Notes: a model not told the origin generated them from the sequence alone. Counted from the stretch's first letter, positions 16,801-25,162 are shown. The stretch: DNA of 64,000 nucleotides from Hymenobacter ruricola (GCF_015694525.1 NZ_JADQDM010000015.1:53530-117529), one strand, 5' to 3'. Made by a program: numbers and translations.

Positions 16801-17490
16801 ATGCTTACTAAACAGGAATTCCGCAAGTTTGCCGTGCGCGGCCAGGGCCTCAACGGCCTCGCCGTCGACCAATACCTTACCCATGCCGAAGGCCTGGCCC
16901 GCCCTTTCGTGCAGAACATGACCCGCTCCGTCATCGAGGAGCGGCCCACGCGCTTCGCCGAAATCGACGTGTTTTCGCGCCTCATCATGGACCGCATCAT
17001 CTTCCTCGGCCAGGCCGTGGACGACAACATTGCCAACATCATCAACGCCCAGCTGCTGTTTCTGGAGTCGGCCGACGCCAAAAAAGACATCCTGCTCTAC
17101 ATCAACTCGCCGGGCGGCTCGGTCTACGCCGGCTTCGGCATGTACGACACCATGCAGTACATCGGGCCTGATGTGGCCACCATCTGCACCGGCCTGGCCG
17201 CCAGCATGGGCGCCTTTTTGCTCTGCGGCGGCGCCATCGGCAAACGCTCGGCCCTGCCGCACGCCCGCGTCATGATTCATCAGCCCAGCGGCGGCGTGCA
17301 GGGCCCGTCGGCCGACATCGAAATCACAGCCCGCGAGGTGGTGAAGCTGCGCCAGGAACTCTACGGCATTTACGCCGAGCGCACCGGCAAAACCTACCAG
17401 CAAATCCACGACGACTCGGACCGCGACTACTGGATGCGCGCCGACGAGGCGAAAGAGTATGGCCTGATTGACGAGGTGCTGACGCGGTAG
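16801..17490 (+). CDS. clpP: ATP-dependent Clp protease proteolytic subunit
   Basis: A 229-residue serine protease subunit that forms the double-heptamer chamber of ClpXP/ClpAP. The catalytic triad is visible: Ser135 in GLAASMGAFL, His160 in ARVMIHQPSGG, and an Asp in HDDSDRDYWM. The oxyanion-loop motif YINSPGGSVYAG is at residues 100-111. The start at 16801 (MLTKQEFRKFAV) fits the N-termini common in Bacteroidota; an alternative ATG at 16765 would add 12 residues. clpX is not next to it. The gene is followed by a REP-like repeat pair and then a metal efflux gene, so it is probably transcribed alone. Confidence 0.95.
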   Translation: MLTKQEFRKFAVRGQGLNGLAVDQYLTHAEGLARPFVQNMTRSVIEERPTRFAEIDVFSRLIMDRIIFLGQAVDDNIANIINAQLLFLESADAKKDILLYINSPGGSVYAGFGMYDTMQYIGPDVATICTGLAASMGAFLLCGGAIGKRSALPHARVMIHQPSGGVQGPSADIEITAREVVKLRQELYGIYAERTGKTYQQIHDDSDRDYWMRADEAKEYGLIDEVLTR

Positions 17491-17493
17491 TGG

Positions 17494-17584
17494 CAGTAGC
17501 GCGGACTTTGTAGTCCGCGTTTCCACCCAGTTCACAAATTGTAAAAACAGCGCGAGGACGCGGACTACAAAGTCCGTGCTACTG
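17494..17584. repeat. REP-like inverted repeat pair (family 1)
   Basis: Arms 17494-17520 and 17558-17584 match over 26 of 27 bases, and each holds the palindrome GGACT-ttgt-AGTCC. The single mismatch becomes a G-U pair in a plus-strand transcript, which is the direction of both flanking genes. It begins four bases after the clpP stop codon. Confidence 0.85.
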
Positions 17585-17640
17585 ACTGCACCGAAAGCCC
17601 GGCCGTTTACGTTCTTGCGTAGCGCCTACGCTTTCCCCTC

Positions 17641-18597
17641 ATGCCCCACGACCACTCCAGCCACGCCGGCCACCAGCACGCCGCCCCGCCGCCCGGCGGC
17701 GGTTTCAGCGCCGCCTTCGCCATCGGCATTGCCCTCAACCTCGCCTTCGTCGTCGCCGAAACCGCGGGCGGCCTCTGGGCCAATTCTGCCGCCCTGCTCT
17801 CCGACGCCGGCCACAACCTGAGCGACGTGCTCAGCCTGGCCCTGGCCTGGGGCGCCGCCTGGCTGGCCGGCCGCCCCGCCACCCGCCGCTACACCTTCGG
17901 CTACCGTGGGGCCACCATTCAGGCGGCCCTGCTGAACACGGCCCTGCTCTACGCCGCGCTGGGTTTCATTCTCTGGGAAACCATCGACCACCTGCGCCAC
18001 CCCGCACCCGTGAACGGCCGCTGGGTGATGGCGCTGGCCGGTGCCGGCATTTTGGTAAACGGCGTCACGGCCCTGCTGTTCCGCAGCGGCCAGAAGGGCG
18101 ACGTGAACGTGCGCGGCGCCTACCTGCACATGCTGACGGACGCCCTGGTGAGCGCCGGCGTAGTGGCCGGCGGCGGCCTCGTGCTGCTCACCGGCTGGGC
18201 CTGGCTCGACCCCGTCATTGGCTTCGCCGTCCTCGGCCTCATCGCCTACAGCTCCTGGGGGCTGCTGCGCGACAGCCTCCGCCTGGGCCTGCAGGCCGTG
18301 CCCGACGGCATCGACCCCGAAGCCGTGCGAGCCTACTTGCTGAAGCAGCCCGAAGTCCAGTCCGTGCACGACCTGCACATCTGGAGCCTCAGCAGCTCGG
18401 GCCACGACGCGGCCCTCATGGCCCATCTCGTGCGCCCCGGCGGCGCCGATGCCCAGTGGCTGGCGGCCCTCTCCAAAGGCCTGGAGGAAGAGTTTCACAT
18501 CCACCACAGCACCGTGCAGGTCGAGGACGGCCCCACGCCCGGCGGCTGCCACAGCGGCTGCCAGTTGCCGGAACTAGTAGCGCACGGGCACAGCTAA
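17641..18597 (+). CDS. Cation diffusion facilitator (CzcD/ZitB-like zinc/cobalt efflux)
   Basis: A 318-residue inner-membrane transporter with six predicted transmembrane segments and a cytoplasmic C-terminal domain. A His-rich N-terminus (HDHSSHAGHQH) probably binds zinc. The transport-site motifs are LLSDAGHNLSD in TM2 and HMLTDALVSAG in TM5 (the HxxxD pair), and the C-terminal ferredoxin-like domain includes VQSVHDLHIWSLSS. The family exchanges cytoplasmic Zn2+, Cd2+ or Co2+ for protons. A second His/Cys cluster (GGCHSGCQL) lies at the C-terminus. It is flanked by inverted repeats on both sides and has no metal-responsive regulator next to it. Confidence 0.92.
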   Translation: MPHDHSSHAGHQHAAPPPGGGFSAAFAIGIALNLAFVVAETAGGLWANSAALLSDAGHNLSDVLSLALAWGAAWLAGRPATRRYTFGYRGATIQAALLNTALLYAALGFILWETIDHLRHPAPVNGRWVMALAGAGILVNGVTALLFRSGQKGDVNVRGAYLHMLTDALVSAGVVAGGGLVLLTGWAWLDPVIGFAVLGLIAYSSWGLLRDSLRLGLQAVPDGIDPEAVRAYLLKQPEVQSVHDLHIWSLSSSGHDAALMAHLVRPGGADAQWLAALSKGLEEEFHIHHSTVQVEDGPTPGGCHSGCQLPELVAHGHS

Positions 18598-18700
18598 AAC
18601 GTCGTGCTGAACGTGGTGAAGCGTCTTTACCTCAATAGTAATCTCATAGACCGGATTCACTAGTGTGGTAAAGATGCTTTACTGCGTTCAGCATGACGTT
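18598..18700. repeat. Long inverted repeat (family 2) with wobble-preserved stem
   Basis: Arms 18598-18631 and 18667-18700 pair over 34 positions. Twenty-nine are identical and the other five become G-U or U-G pairs in a plus-strand transcript. The arm starts directly after the stop of the cation transporter gene. Its core (gtcatgctgaacg) resembles the family-2 elements at 25061 and 57258. Confidence 0.8.
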
Positions 18701-18725
18701 CTTGCGGCTCGTACTACTTTTCGGC

Positions 18726-19967
18726 ATGCAATCCACTTCCCCGCCCAAAGCCACCTTGTTCAGCGCCGCCGTCATCGTGGCCGCCCTCGGCTACTTCGTC
18801 GACATCTACGACCTCATTCTCTTCAGCATCGTCCGCGTGGCCAGCCTCACGGAGCTGGGCGTGACGCCGGGCTCACCCGCCATGACTAACCAAGGCCTGT
18901 TTCTCATCAACATGCAGATGGGCGGCATGCTGCTCGGCGGCATCCTGTGGGGCATTCTGGGCGACAAGCGGGGCCGGCTGTCGGTGCTGTTCGGCTCGAT
19001 TCTGCTCTATTCGCTGGCCAACATCGCCAACGGCTTCGTCACCACCATCGACCAATACGCTTGGCTGCGGCTCATTGCCGGCATCGGGCTGGCCGGCGAG
19101 CTGGGCGCCGGCATCACCCTCGTCAGCGAAAGCCTCTCGAAGGAGCAGCGCGGCTACGGCACCATGATAGTGGCCACCGTGGGCGTGAGCGGGGCCATGC
19201 TGGGCTATTGGGTGGGCCACAAGTTTGGCTGGCGCAACGCCTATTTCGTGGGCGGCGGCCTGGGACTGGCCCTGTTGGTGCTGCGCGTGAGCGTGTTCGA
19301 GTCGGGCATGTTTCAGCAGGTGCAGGCCCAGGCCGAAGTGGTGCGCGGCAACTTCCTCAGCCTGTTCACCAATCCCGCCCGGCTGGGCAAGTACCTGCGC
19401 ATCCTCCTGATTGGGGTGCCGCTGTGGTTCGTGGTGGGCATCCTGGTCACGCTGGCACCGGAATTTGGCAAAGCCCTCGGCATCACGGGCGTGGTCGATG
19501 CCGGGCTGGCGGTGTTCTGGTGCTATTTCGGGCTGGTGTTCGGCGATTTTTTCAGCGGCGGCCTCAGCCAGCTCTGGCACTCCCGCAACAAGGCCTTAAA
19601 GGTGTTTCTGGGTTTCTGCGCCGCGCTGGTGGCCGTGTATTTGTTTGGGGTGAAGGGCGCCACGCCTACTACGTTCTACGGCGTGTGCTTCGTGCTGGGC
19701 ATCTCGGTGGGCTTCTGGGCCCTGTTCGTGACGGTGGCCGCCGAGCAGTTTGGCACCAACCTGCGCGCCACCGTGGCCACCACTGCGCCCAACTTCGCTC
19801 GCGGGGCCGTAGTGGGCTTGGTGCCCGCCTTCAAAGCCCTGAGCGGCGCGCTGGGCTTCGTACCAGGCGCGGCCGTGCTGGGCGGCCTCACGCTGGTGGT
19901 CGCCTTCTGGGCCGTGAGCACGCTGCCCGAGAGCTACGGCAAAGACCTAGACTACGTGGAAGAATAA
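18726..19967 (+). CDS. MFS transporter (metabolite/proton symporter type)
   Basis: A 413-residue inner-membrane carrier with about 12 transmembrane segments. The MFS loop 2-3 signature is GDKRGRLSVLFG near residue 80, and TM4-5 show GIGLAGELGAGITLVSESL, typical of the metabolite:H+ symporter branch (sugar, dicarboxylate or aromatic acid carriers). The TM1 acidic pair DIYDLILF is also typical. An in-frame start 33 bases upstream lies in the inverted-repeat arm, so the ATG at 18726 (MQSTSPPKATLF) is chosen. The substrate cannot be named, and neighbours do not form a catabolic operon. Confidence 0.88.
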   Translation: MQSTSPPKATLFSAAVIVAALGYFVDIYDLILFSIVRVASLTELGVTPGSPAMTNQGLFLINMQMGGMLLGGILWGILGDKRGRLSVLFGSILLYSLANIANGFVTTIDQYAWLRLIAGIGLAGELGAGITLVSESLSKEQRGYGTMIVATVGVSGAMLGYWVGHKFGWRNAYFVGGGLGLALLVLRVSVFESGMFQQVQAQAEVVRGNFLSLFTNPARLGKYLRILLIGVPLWFVVGILVTLAPEFGKALGITGVVDAGLAVFWCYFGLVFGDFFSGGLSQLWHSRNKALKVFLGFCAALVAVYLFGVKGATPTTFYGVCFVLGISVGFWALFVTVAAEQFGTNLRATVATTAPNFARGAVVGLVPAFKALSGALGFVPGAAVLGGLTLVVAFWAVSTLPESYGKDLDYVEE

Positions 19968-20054
19968 CGGGCGCTTTGCGTCGGGTAGGGTTTCCAACCT
20001 ACGTCCTCAGAATCCGACACGCATTTCCGTCCTCGCCAAGCCTTGGTGTCGCGT

Positions 20055-22589
20055 TTACTTCCGCGTTTCCACCCGAAACTGGCCTGTGGTGCGCAGCGGC
20101 TCCCCTTGTTGGGTCAGCCCTTCCGTCACAATGCGAAAGCTACCGGCCTTGTCGGCTCCGACGAAAGACACGGTAGCCAAGCCGTTGGCGCCGGTTTGCA
20201 CCTTGGCGTTCCAGTAGAGCGTGGCGCTGCTGCGCCCGTCCTCGGGGGCCGTCGCGCCCGTCGCGGGGCTATAAAATTCGCGCACCCGCTGCAGGCGCGG
20301 CGGGGCATACAGCGGGGGCACCGCCGCGGGGCCGGGAGCGGGCTCGGCGCCGGCTACGTAGTTGGGGTTGCCGTGCTTGGTGAGAAAGGAAATGGCCCCG
20401 GCGCCGCCCCGCTCGCCAAAAATGGCCGTCGAGCCGGGCCGCAGCACCTCCACGGCCTCAAAGTCGACGATGGGCACGGAGTTGAGCAGGGTGATGTCCA
20501 CAGGAACCCCGTCGAGCAACAGCAGCGGCATTTCGGCCGTCGTGCTCGTGGGCTCGGTGGCCACCGGTGGGCGCATGCGCCCCGCGCCGGAAGCCGCCTG
20601 CAACGCCGGGCCCAAGCGCGTTGACTCGGCGCTGCTCTTGCCGCGCATGGTGATGCGCACGTTGCCCTGGCTGCCCACCACACTGAGGCCCGACACCCGC
20701 CCTTGCAGCACCTGCACCACATTTTGGTAGGTGGCGATGCCCGGAATGTCCTTGGTCAGGATGGTTACGTCTGGGCGGCCGTAGATGCGGCGGTTATCGG
20801 GCTGGAGCGGCTGCGGGGCATGCTCTTGCACCTGCACTTCGCCCAGCAAGATGCTCTTGCCCTGGTAAGCCGCCACCTGCTTTTGAATGCCCGCGAAGCC
20901 CTGCCGGGTACTGTCGGGAGCCCAGGGCCAGAGCGCACCAGTGGCGGCCGAAACGGCCGGGATATTGTCGTCGAGCAGCAACTGTGGGTGGCGGACGCCC
21001 TTGGCCGGCTGAGCTACCAAGCGCACGGCCGCCGAGTCCTGCCCGGAAAAACCGGTAAACGTGAAGCGGCCTTGCTCGTCGGCCAATACCTCATGCACCC
21101 GCATCGGCCGCAGGCGGGTGAGGCTGACGGTGGCCCCGGGCACCGGCGCCAGGTGCTTATCCACGACGCGGCCGCTGAGGCTCGGGCCCAACTCGCGCGG
21201 GTAGCGCGCATCCGGCGCCGCATTGGCCAGCACGGACTTCCACACGAAGCGCCGCCAGCCCTGGGTGAGCAGCAAGTCGTCGAGGGCGCGGCTGGCAGTG
21301 GTACTGGGAGTGGTGCCGCCAGCGAAATAGTAGCCGGGCTGCTCCACCGGCCCCTGCAAGTCAGCGGTCAGCAGCAGCGCGGTGCGGATGTCGAGGCCGT
21401 GGGCCAGCGTGGGCGCCGTAGCGGCCGTGACGGCCAAAGAGAAATTGCCGGCCAGGGGGCGTCCGGCCGCATCCTGGGCCGACACCTGCAGCGTCACTTT
21501 CTCGTGCGGGGCGTAGGCGGATTTGTCGGGCTGCACGCGCAGCTGGGCGCCGGGCCCGGAGTTGTGAAAGCTCAGCCGCTCGCAACGGGCCACTTGCTGG
21601 CCATCAAACAGGGTGACGTGCAAAATGCCGGCCGGCAGGTTCTTTTTCGGCACGGTGAACTCCAGCGGGCGGGCCGTACTCGCTTCGGCTTGTCCCACAT
21701 ACGCCATGGTGCTCTGGACGTGGGCGGCCAGGGTCACGCGCTCGGTGGGGGCCTGGCCGGCGTCGGCTTTGCGGCGCACCAGCACCAGGAAGTCATCGGC
21801 GCGCTCCTGCACTTGCAGGGTGAGCCCGGCGGGCTGGGCCGCGGGCAGCGGGTAGGTGGCCTCCTGCCCGCCGGCGTAGCGGATGCGGGCCGTGTAGAGG
21901 CGGCCGGGCGCAGGCTGCAGCTCAAAACGGCCCATGCCCAGGTGCTGGCTGCGCAGCTGCGCCACCACCGCGCCCTGTTCGTCCTGCACCGTGCCCTGCA
22001 CCCCGATGCCGCGGCCGTTGGCGTCGGTGGCCTTGAACGCGACGGTGCTGGGTAGCCCCGTCACCAACTCGCCGCCTTCGGGAAAAAACTGCACCGCGGC
22101 GGCCGCAGCGGCCGGCTTCGTTTCCGTGGCCTTGGCTGCCGTGCCCGAGGCGGCCACCACCGGCACCACGCGGCTGAAGAGGTAGTCGGGCGTGTTGCGC
22201 ATCCAGTTGGTGTAGGCCCGCAGGGTGTAGAGGCCTTCGGGCAGGTTGGGGGGCAGCAACAAGCTGCCCGGGGCGCCGCCCTCCTGCACCGCCAGGGCAT
22301 GGTGCATCAGCAGCTTCTGGGTGGGCCCAATCACGTCGACGTAGAGCACCCGGCTGAGGCTGTCGGCCGGCAGGGGCGCGGCCCCGGTCACGTAACCCTT
22401 GTACCAAATGGTTTCGCCGGCGGCGTAGGCTTCGCGGTCCAGGTGCAAGTACACTTTCTCGGGACTGGCGAGGGCGTAGAAGCGCTGTAGCTGCTGCGCA
22501 AGCCGGGGCCCAAAATCATCAGTCGGCAGTTGAAAGGATGCCAACGCGGCCGGTGCGGCTACCGCCCAGAACAAGTGCCAAGGTTTCAT
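20055..22589 (-). CDS. Large envelope protein with macroglobulin-like, carboxypeptidase-like and TonB-plug domains
   Basis: An 844-residue protein starting with a short signal-like segment (LFWAVAAPAALASF). Residues about 35-170 (EKVYLHLDREAYAAGETIWY, then GLYTLRAYTNWM) match the MG-type strands seen in alpha-2-macroglobulin-like bacterial proteins. Residues about 470-515 form a carboxypeptidase-regulatory-like domain (LSGRVVDKHLAPVPGATVSL). From about 600 to 740 there is a TonB plug domain (NVVQVLQGRVSGLSVVG, LLLLDGVPVDITLLNSV, GAGAISFLTKHG), but no barrel follows; the last 100 residues are a further beta domain. Such plug-without-barrel proteins occur in Bacteroidota but their role is unknown. 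It is convergent with the MFS gene. Confidence 0.82.
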   Translation of the reverse strand: MKPWHLFWAVAAPAALASFQLPTDDFGPRLAQQLQRFYALASPEKVYLHLDREAYAAGETIWYKGYVTGAAPLPADSLSRVLYVDVIGPTQKLLMHHALAVQEGGAPGSLLLPPNLPEGLYTLRAYTNWMRNTPDYLFSRVVPVVAASGTAAKATETKPAAAAAAVQFFPEGGELVTGLPSTVAFKATDANGRGIGVQGTVQDEQGAVVAQLRSQHLGMGRFELQPAPGRLYTARIRYAGGQEATYPLPAAQPAGLTLQVQERADDFLVLVRRKADAGQAPTERVTLAAHVQSTMAYVGQAEASTARPLEFTVPKKNLPAGILHVTLFDGQQVARCERLSFHNSGPGAQLRVQPDKSAYAPHEKVTLQVSAQDAAGRPLAGNFSLAVTAATAPTLAHGLDIRTALLLTADLQGPVEQPGYYFAGGTTPSTTASRALDDLLLTQGWRRFVWKSVLANAAPDARYPRELGPSLSGRVVDKHLAPVPGATVSLTRLRPMRVHEVLADEQGRFTFTGFSGQDSAAVRLVAQPAKGVRHPQLLLDDNIPAVSAATGALWPWAPDSTRQGFAGIQKQVAAYQGKSILLGEVQVQEHAPQPLQPDNRRIYGRPDVTILTKDIPGIATYQNVVQVLQGRVSGLSVVGSQGNVRITMRGKSSAESTRLGPALQAASGAGRMRPPVATEPTSTTAEMPLLLLDGVPVDITLLNSVPIVDFEAVEVLRPGSTAIFGERGGAGAISFLTKHGNPNYVAGAEPAPGPAAVPPLYAPPRLQRVREFYSPATGATAPEDGRSSATLYWNAKVQTGANGLATVSFVGADKAGSFRIVTEGLTQQGEPLRTTGQFRVETRK

Positions 22590-23000
22590 AATAAGAGCCT
22601 AGAATAGGGAGGCCCTACAAGTATACGCGTATTACACAGTTCCGCCACGGCGCCCCCTGGCGGCGCTAGCACACTGGACCCAGCTAGCGTGTCAACGGCT
22701 TTGTTATCCGAGAGAATTGCAAACGGAGCAGGCCGCGCGAGTCGGCATCGGCTTTCGCTGCAGCTCCGACCTGCTGGCCTCGTTCGTTGCACCTGCTTCC
22801 CCAACTCTACGGCTGCGCTTACCGATGCACCGTTTTGTTTTACTCTAGCTCCTACTTCGTGCTGCTGGCAGCAGGATTACAACAATAGCCCGGAACACAT
22901 GCAAGAATAAAAGGTTCTGAAAATCAATAAATAACCAACTTCCGTCCCGGCCCTGCGTTTGAGGAAGCAGCCCGCCGTTGGCCGGCCCTAACCCTTCCCC
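22590..23000. other. 411-base intergenic region without a recognised gene
   Basis: It lies between divergent genes. On the minus strand a weak -7-like box (TATACTTG, 22618-22625) sits 29 bases before the 844-residue gene. A plus-strand open frame at 22689 starts with GTG, has no family resemblance and is not supported. No RNA gene or clear repeat was found. Confidence 0.5.
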
Positions 23001-23408
23001 ATGAAAAACATCCTCTTCGGCGCCGCCTTCCTCGCCGCCCTGGCCACCGCCACCGTGGCCCGCGCCCAAACCGCCCCCATGCCCGCCCCCGCCGACCCGG
23101 CCGCCCCCGCCCTCACCCCCGAGCAGCAGCAGCAGCGCGCCACCGACGCCAAAGCCACCTACGACACCCAGAAGCAGCAAAGCAACAACAGCGACCAGGC
23201 CGTGCGCGACAGCCGCCACCAGCTCAAGGAAAACGCCAGCCAGCAAGCCGACCTCAAGCAGCAGCTCCGCGCCCAGCGCGCCCAGGAAAAAGAGCAGAAA
23301 CACCAGCTCAGCCAGCAGCGCGACGCCGCCAAAGCCGCCAAGAAGCAGGAGCGCGCCGCCCGCGACCTGGCCAAAGCCGAAAAGCAGCGCGCCAAGGACA
23401 TGAAATAA
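23001..23408 (+). CDS. Secreted, highly charged coiled-coil protein
   Basis: A 135-residue protein with a signal peptide (MKNILFGAAFLAALATATV, cleavage after ARAQ at residue 23). The mature part begins with a Pro/Ala stretch and then becomes an almost pure Gln/Lys/Arg/Ala helix (QQQQRATDAKATYDTQKQQ, then AAKAAKKQERAARDLAKAEK), so a long periplasmic coiled coil is predicted. No family is recognised. It may be a periplasmic spacer or nucleic-acid or polyanion-binding protein given the basic C-terminus, but this is only inference. A terminator follows, so it is a single-gene unit. Confidence 0.72.
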   Translation: MKNILFGAAFLAALATATVARAQTAPMPAPADPAAPALTPEQQQQRATDAKATYDTQKQQSNNSDQAVRDSRHQLKENASQQADLKQQLRAQRAQEKEQKHQLSQQRDAAKAAKKQERAARDLAKAEKQRAKDMK

Positions 23409-23433
23409 CGGCCCTAGCTTTCCGTCTTATTGA

Positions 23434-23463
23434 GAAAACTCCGACGAAAGCCGGAGTTTTTTC
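23434..23463 (+). terminator. Rho-independent terminator
   Basis: The stem aactccg/cggagtt with a seven-base loop (acgaaag) is followed by a T-run, 26 bases after the coiled-coil gene. Confidence 0.8.
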
Positions 23464-23474
23464 TTGCCCGGCTT

Positions 23475-23508
23475 TTTGTCCGAGTCCGGCCCCGCCGCCC
23501 TACCTTTC
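23475..23508 (+). promoter_or_regulatory. Promoter with TTTG (-33) and TACCTTTC (-7)
   Basis: TTTG at 23475-23478 is followed after 22 bases by TACCTTTC at 23501-23508, one base off TAnnTTTG. This is close to the Bacteroidota primary-sigma consensus. It precedes the DUF6526 gene start by 25 bases. Confidence 0.5.
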
Positions 23509-23533
23509 GCTTCACCAGTCAGCCCGTTCCCTT

Positions 23534-23980
23534 ATGGCCACGCCCACCAAAAACACCGTTCAATTCTACCCGTGGCACCATTTCGTGCTGCTGCCGCTGG
23601 CCCTGCTCATGGCCGGCTACGCCGTGCTGCGCTACACCAAAGTAGCCGGCGACGACGACCAGACCGCCCGGCTGTGGTTCACGGTGGCCGCGCTGGCGGT
23701 CATCGGCCTGGGCGTGCTCGTGATGCTGCGCCAGCACTACGCCCTGCAATTGCAGGACCGCATTTGCCGGCTCGAAGTGCGCCAGCGCTATTTTGAAGTC
23801 AGCGGCCAGCGCTTCGCTCCGCTCGAAAAGCAGCTCAGTCTCAAGCAAATCCTCAGCCTGCGCCTGGCCGGCGACGCCGAACTGCCCGCCCTGGCCCAGG
23901 CCGCCGCCACCGAAAAGCTTTCACCCAAAGACATTCAGGCCCGTATTACCGATTTTCAGTTCGACGCCATGCGCGTCTGA
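23534..23980 (+). CDS. DUF6526-like two-helix membrane protein
   Basis: A 148-residue protein with two transmembrane helices (HFVLLPLALLMAGYAVLRY, residues 16-34, and LWFTVAALAVIGLGVLVML, about 46-64). They are followed by a cytoplasmic helical part including RLEVRQRYFEVSGQRFAPLE. The N-terminal motif (VQFYPWHHFVLLPL) and layout match DUF6526, a family of unknown function common in Bacteroidota and Bacillota. It starts 25 bases after a good promoter. The DUF4286 gene lies 100 bases downstream, separated by a small inverted repeat. Confidence 0.78.
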   Translation: MATPTKNTVQFYPWHHFVLLPLALLMAGYAVLRYTKVAGDDDQTARLWFTVAALAVIGLGVLVMLRQHYALQLQDRICRLEVRQRYFEVSGQRFAPLEKQLSLKQILSLRLAGDAELPALAQAAATEKLSPKDIQARITDFQFDAMRV

Positions 23981-23983
23981 TTT

Positions 23984-24064
23984 GGTGGATTGGTGGGGTA
24001 GTGGATTGGCGGATTACCCTGCCGCATTTTCCTTTCACAAAATCCACCTTTCCACTACCCCACC
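23984..24064. repeat. Intergenic inverted repeat
   Basis: A 14-bp arm (23992-24005, ggtggggtagtgga) is repeated inverted at 24051-24064, with an additional 8-bp pair (ggtggatt at 23984, aatccacc at 24041). The left part also contains tandem GGATTGG units. Confidence 0.65.
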
Positions 24065-24080
24065 CATTTGCCCCCGAAGT

Positions 24081-24383
24081 ATGATTCTCTACAACGTCAC
24101 CAGCAGCATCGAGCCCTCCGTGGCCGAGGAATGGCTCGACTACATGCGCACCACCCACATGCCCGAGGTGATGGAAACCGGCTTCTTTCTCAAAAGCCAG
24201 CTCTGCCGCCTGCTCAACGAGGAAAACGATGGCATCACCTACGCCGCGCAGTACTATTGCCTCAGCGTGGAGCAGCTGGAGCAGTACCAGCAGCTGTGCG
24301 CCCCCGCCCTGCGCGCCGACATGGAAAAGCATTTCGCTGGCCAGTACGTTTCCTTCCGCACTGTGCTGGAGGTGATGGACTAA
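24081..24383 (+). CDS. DUF4286 family protein
   Basis: A 100-residue soluble protein with the layout of DUF4286: the start MILYNVTSSIEPSVAEEWL, a middle MPEVMETGFF, and the C-terminal half with a YAAQYYCLS strand and a final VSFRTVLEVM. The fold resembles a ferredoxin-like alpha/beta barrel dimer (inference). The function is unknown, although the family is strongly conserved in Bacteroidota. The ATG at 24081 is the only start that gives the family N-terminus. The arylesterase gene follows after 75 bases. Confidence 0.82.
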   Translation: MILYNVTSSIEPSVAEEWLDYMRTTHMPEVMETGFFLKSQLCRLLNEENDGITYAAQYYCLSVEQLEQYQQLCAPALRADMEKHFAGQYVSFRTVLEVMD

Positions 24384-24458
24384 GCCGTGGCGTATGAGGT
24401 CGGTTTAGACCAGTTGCCAGGCACGAAAAAGGCCCCAGTGCTGTTAAAAAAGCACTGC

Positions 24459-25049
24459 ATGAAAAATATCATCTTCTTCGGCGACAGCCTCACCGCGGGC
24501 CACGGCCTGCGGGCCAACGAAAGCTTTCCCGCGCTGCTCCAGCAGCGCCTCGACCAGCAAAACCTTTCCTATAAAGCGTTCAATTACGGCGTGAGCGGCG
24601 AAACCAGCGCCGGCGGGCGGCAGCGCCTGGCCGCGGTGCTGGCCCGCCACCCCGTCGACGTGTTCGTGCTCGCCCTGGGGGCCAACGACGGCATCCGCGG
24701 CATTCCCGTGCGCGAAACCACCCAGAACCTGCAGTTCATCATCGACGCTGTGCGGCGCCAGTTCCCGCAGGCCCAAATCGTGCTGGCCGGCCTGGAGTTT
24801 CCCTTCGACCTCGGCCCGCTGGGCGGCCATCGCCTGGCCAGCTACGCCACCGAGTTCAAAGCCCTGTTCCGCACCCTGGCCGAGAAAAACAGCCTGCCTT
24901 TCGTGCCTTTCCTGCTGCAAGGCGTGCTGGGCCGCCGCGAGCTCAACCTGCCCGACGGTGTGCACCCCAACCCGGCCGGCCAGAAAATCCTGGCCGAAAA
25001 CGTGTGGCAGGTGCTGGGGCCGCTGTTGCAGCAGCCGGTTAGCTCGTAA
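24459..25049 (+). CDS. TesA-like arylesterase / lysophospholipase (SGNH hydrolase)
   Basis: A 196-residue enzyme with the SGNH blocks: FFGDSLTAGHGL (Ser10), NYGVSGETSAGG (Gly block), LALGANDGIRGI (Asn block) and DGVHPNPAGQ (Asp/His). It hydrolyses short-chain esters or lysophospholipids. Unlike E. coli TesA it has no signal peptide, so it is predicted to be cytoplasmic. A longer frame starting at 24387 would read through non-conserved sequence; the ATG at 24459 opens the first beta strand. A perfect 34-bp inverted repeat begins 12 bases after the stop. Confidence 0.9.
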   Translation: MKNIIFFGDSLTAGHGLRANESFPALLQQRLDQQNLSYKAFNYGVSGETSAGGRQRLAAVLARHPVDVFVLALGANDGIRGIPVRETTQNLQFIIDAVRRQFPQAQIVLAGLEFPFDLGPLGGHRLASYATEFKALFRTLAEKNSLPFVPFLLQGVLGRRELNLPDGVHPNPAGQKILAENVWQVLGPLLQQPVSS

Positions 25050-25060
25050 GTGTAAACGTC

Positions 25061-25142
25061 TGTCATCCTGAGCGGAGCGAAGGACCTTCTCACGGCAGAA
25101 CGTTTTAACGTGAGAAGGTCCTTCGCTCCGCTCAGGATGACA
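25061..25142. repeat. Perfect 34-bp inverted repeat (family 2)
   Basis: Arms 25061-25094 and 25109-25142 are exact inverted copies around a 14-base loop. The arm (core tgtcatcctgagcggagcga) is about 90 percent identical to the element at 57258 and related to that at 18598. It lies between convergent genes but has no T-run. Confidence 0.92.
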
Positions 25143-25162
25143 GGCAACTAAAATGGTGCGGC

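Noticed and set aside
22689..22910. 73-codon plus-strand open frame in the 411-base gap
   Set aside because: GTG start, composition unlike a folded protein, no promoter.
22590..23000. tRNA or small RNA gene
   Set aside because: No T-arm motif (GGTTCGAAT-like), cloverleaf or conserved RNA element was found here or in the other gaps.
24430..24458. Terminator-like hairpin before the arylesterase start
   Set aside because: The stem agtgct/agcact is short and has its T/A-run in the loop, so it is a poor terminator.
25061..25142. CRISPR repeat or transposon end
   Set aside because: There is no spacer periodicity, no target-site duplication and no transposase; it is an isolated hairpin element.
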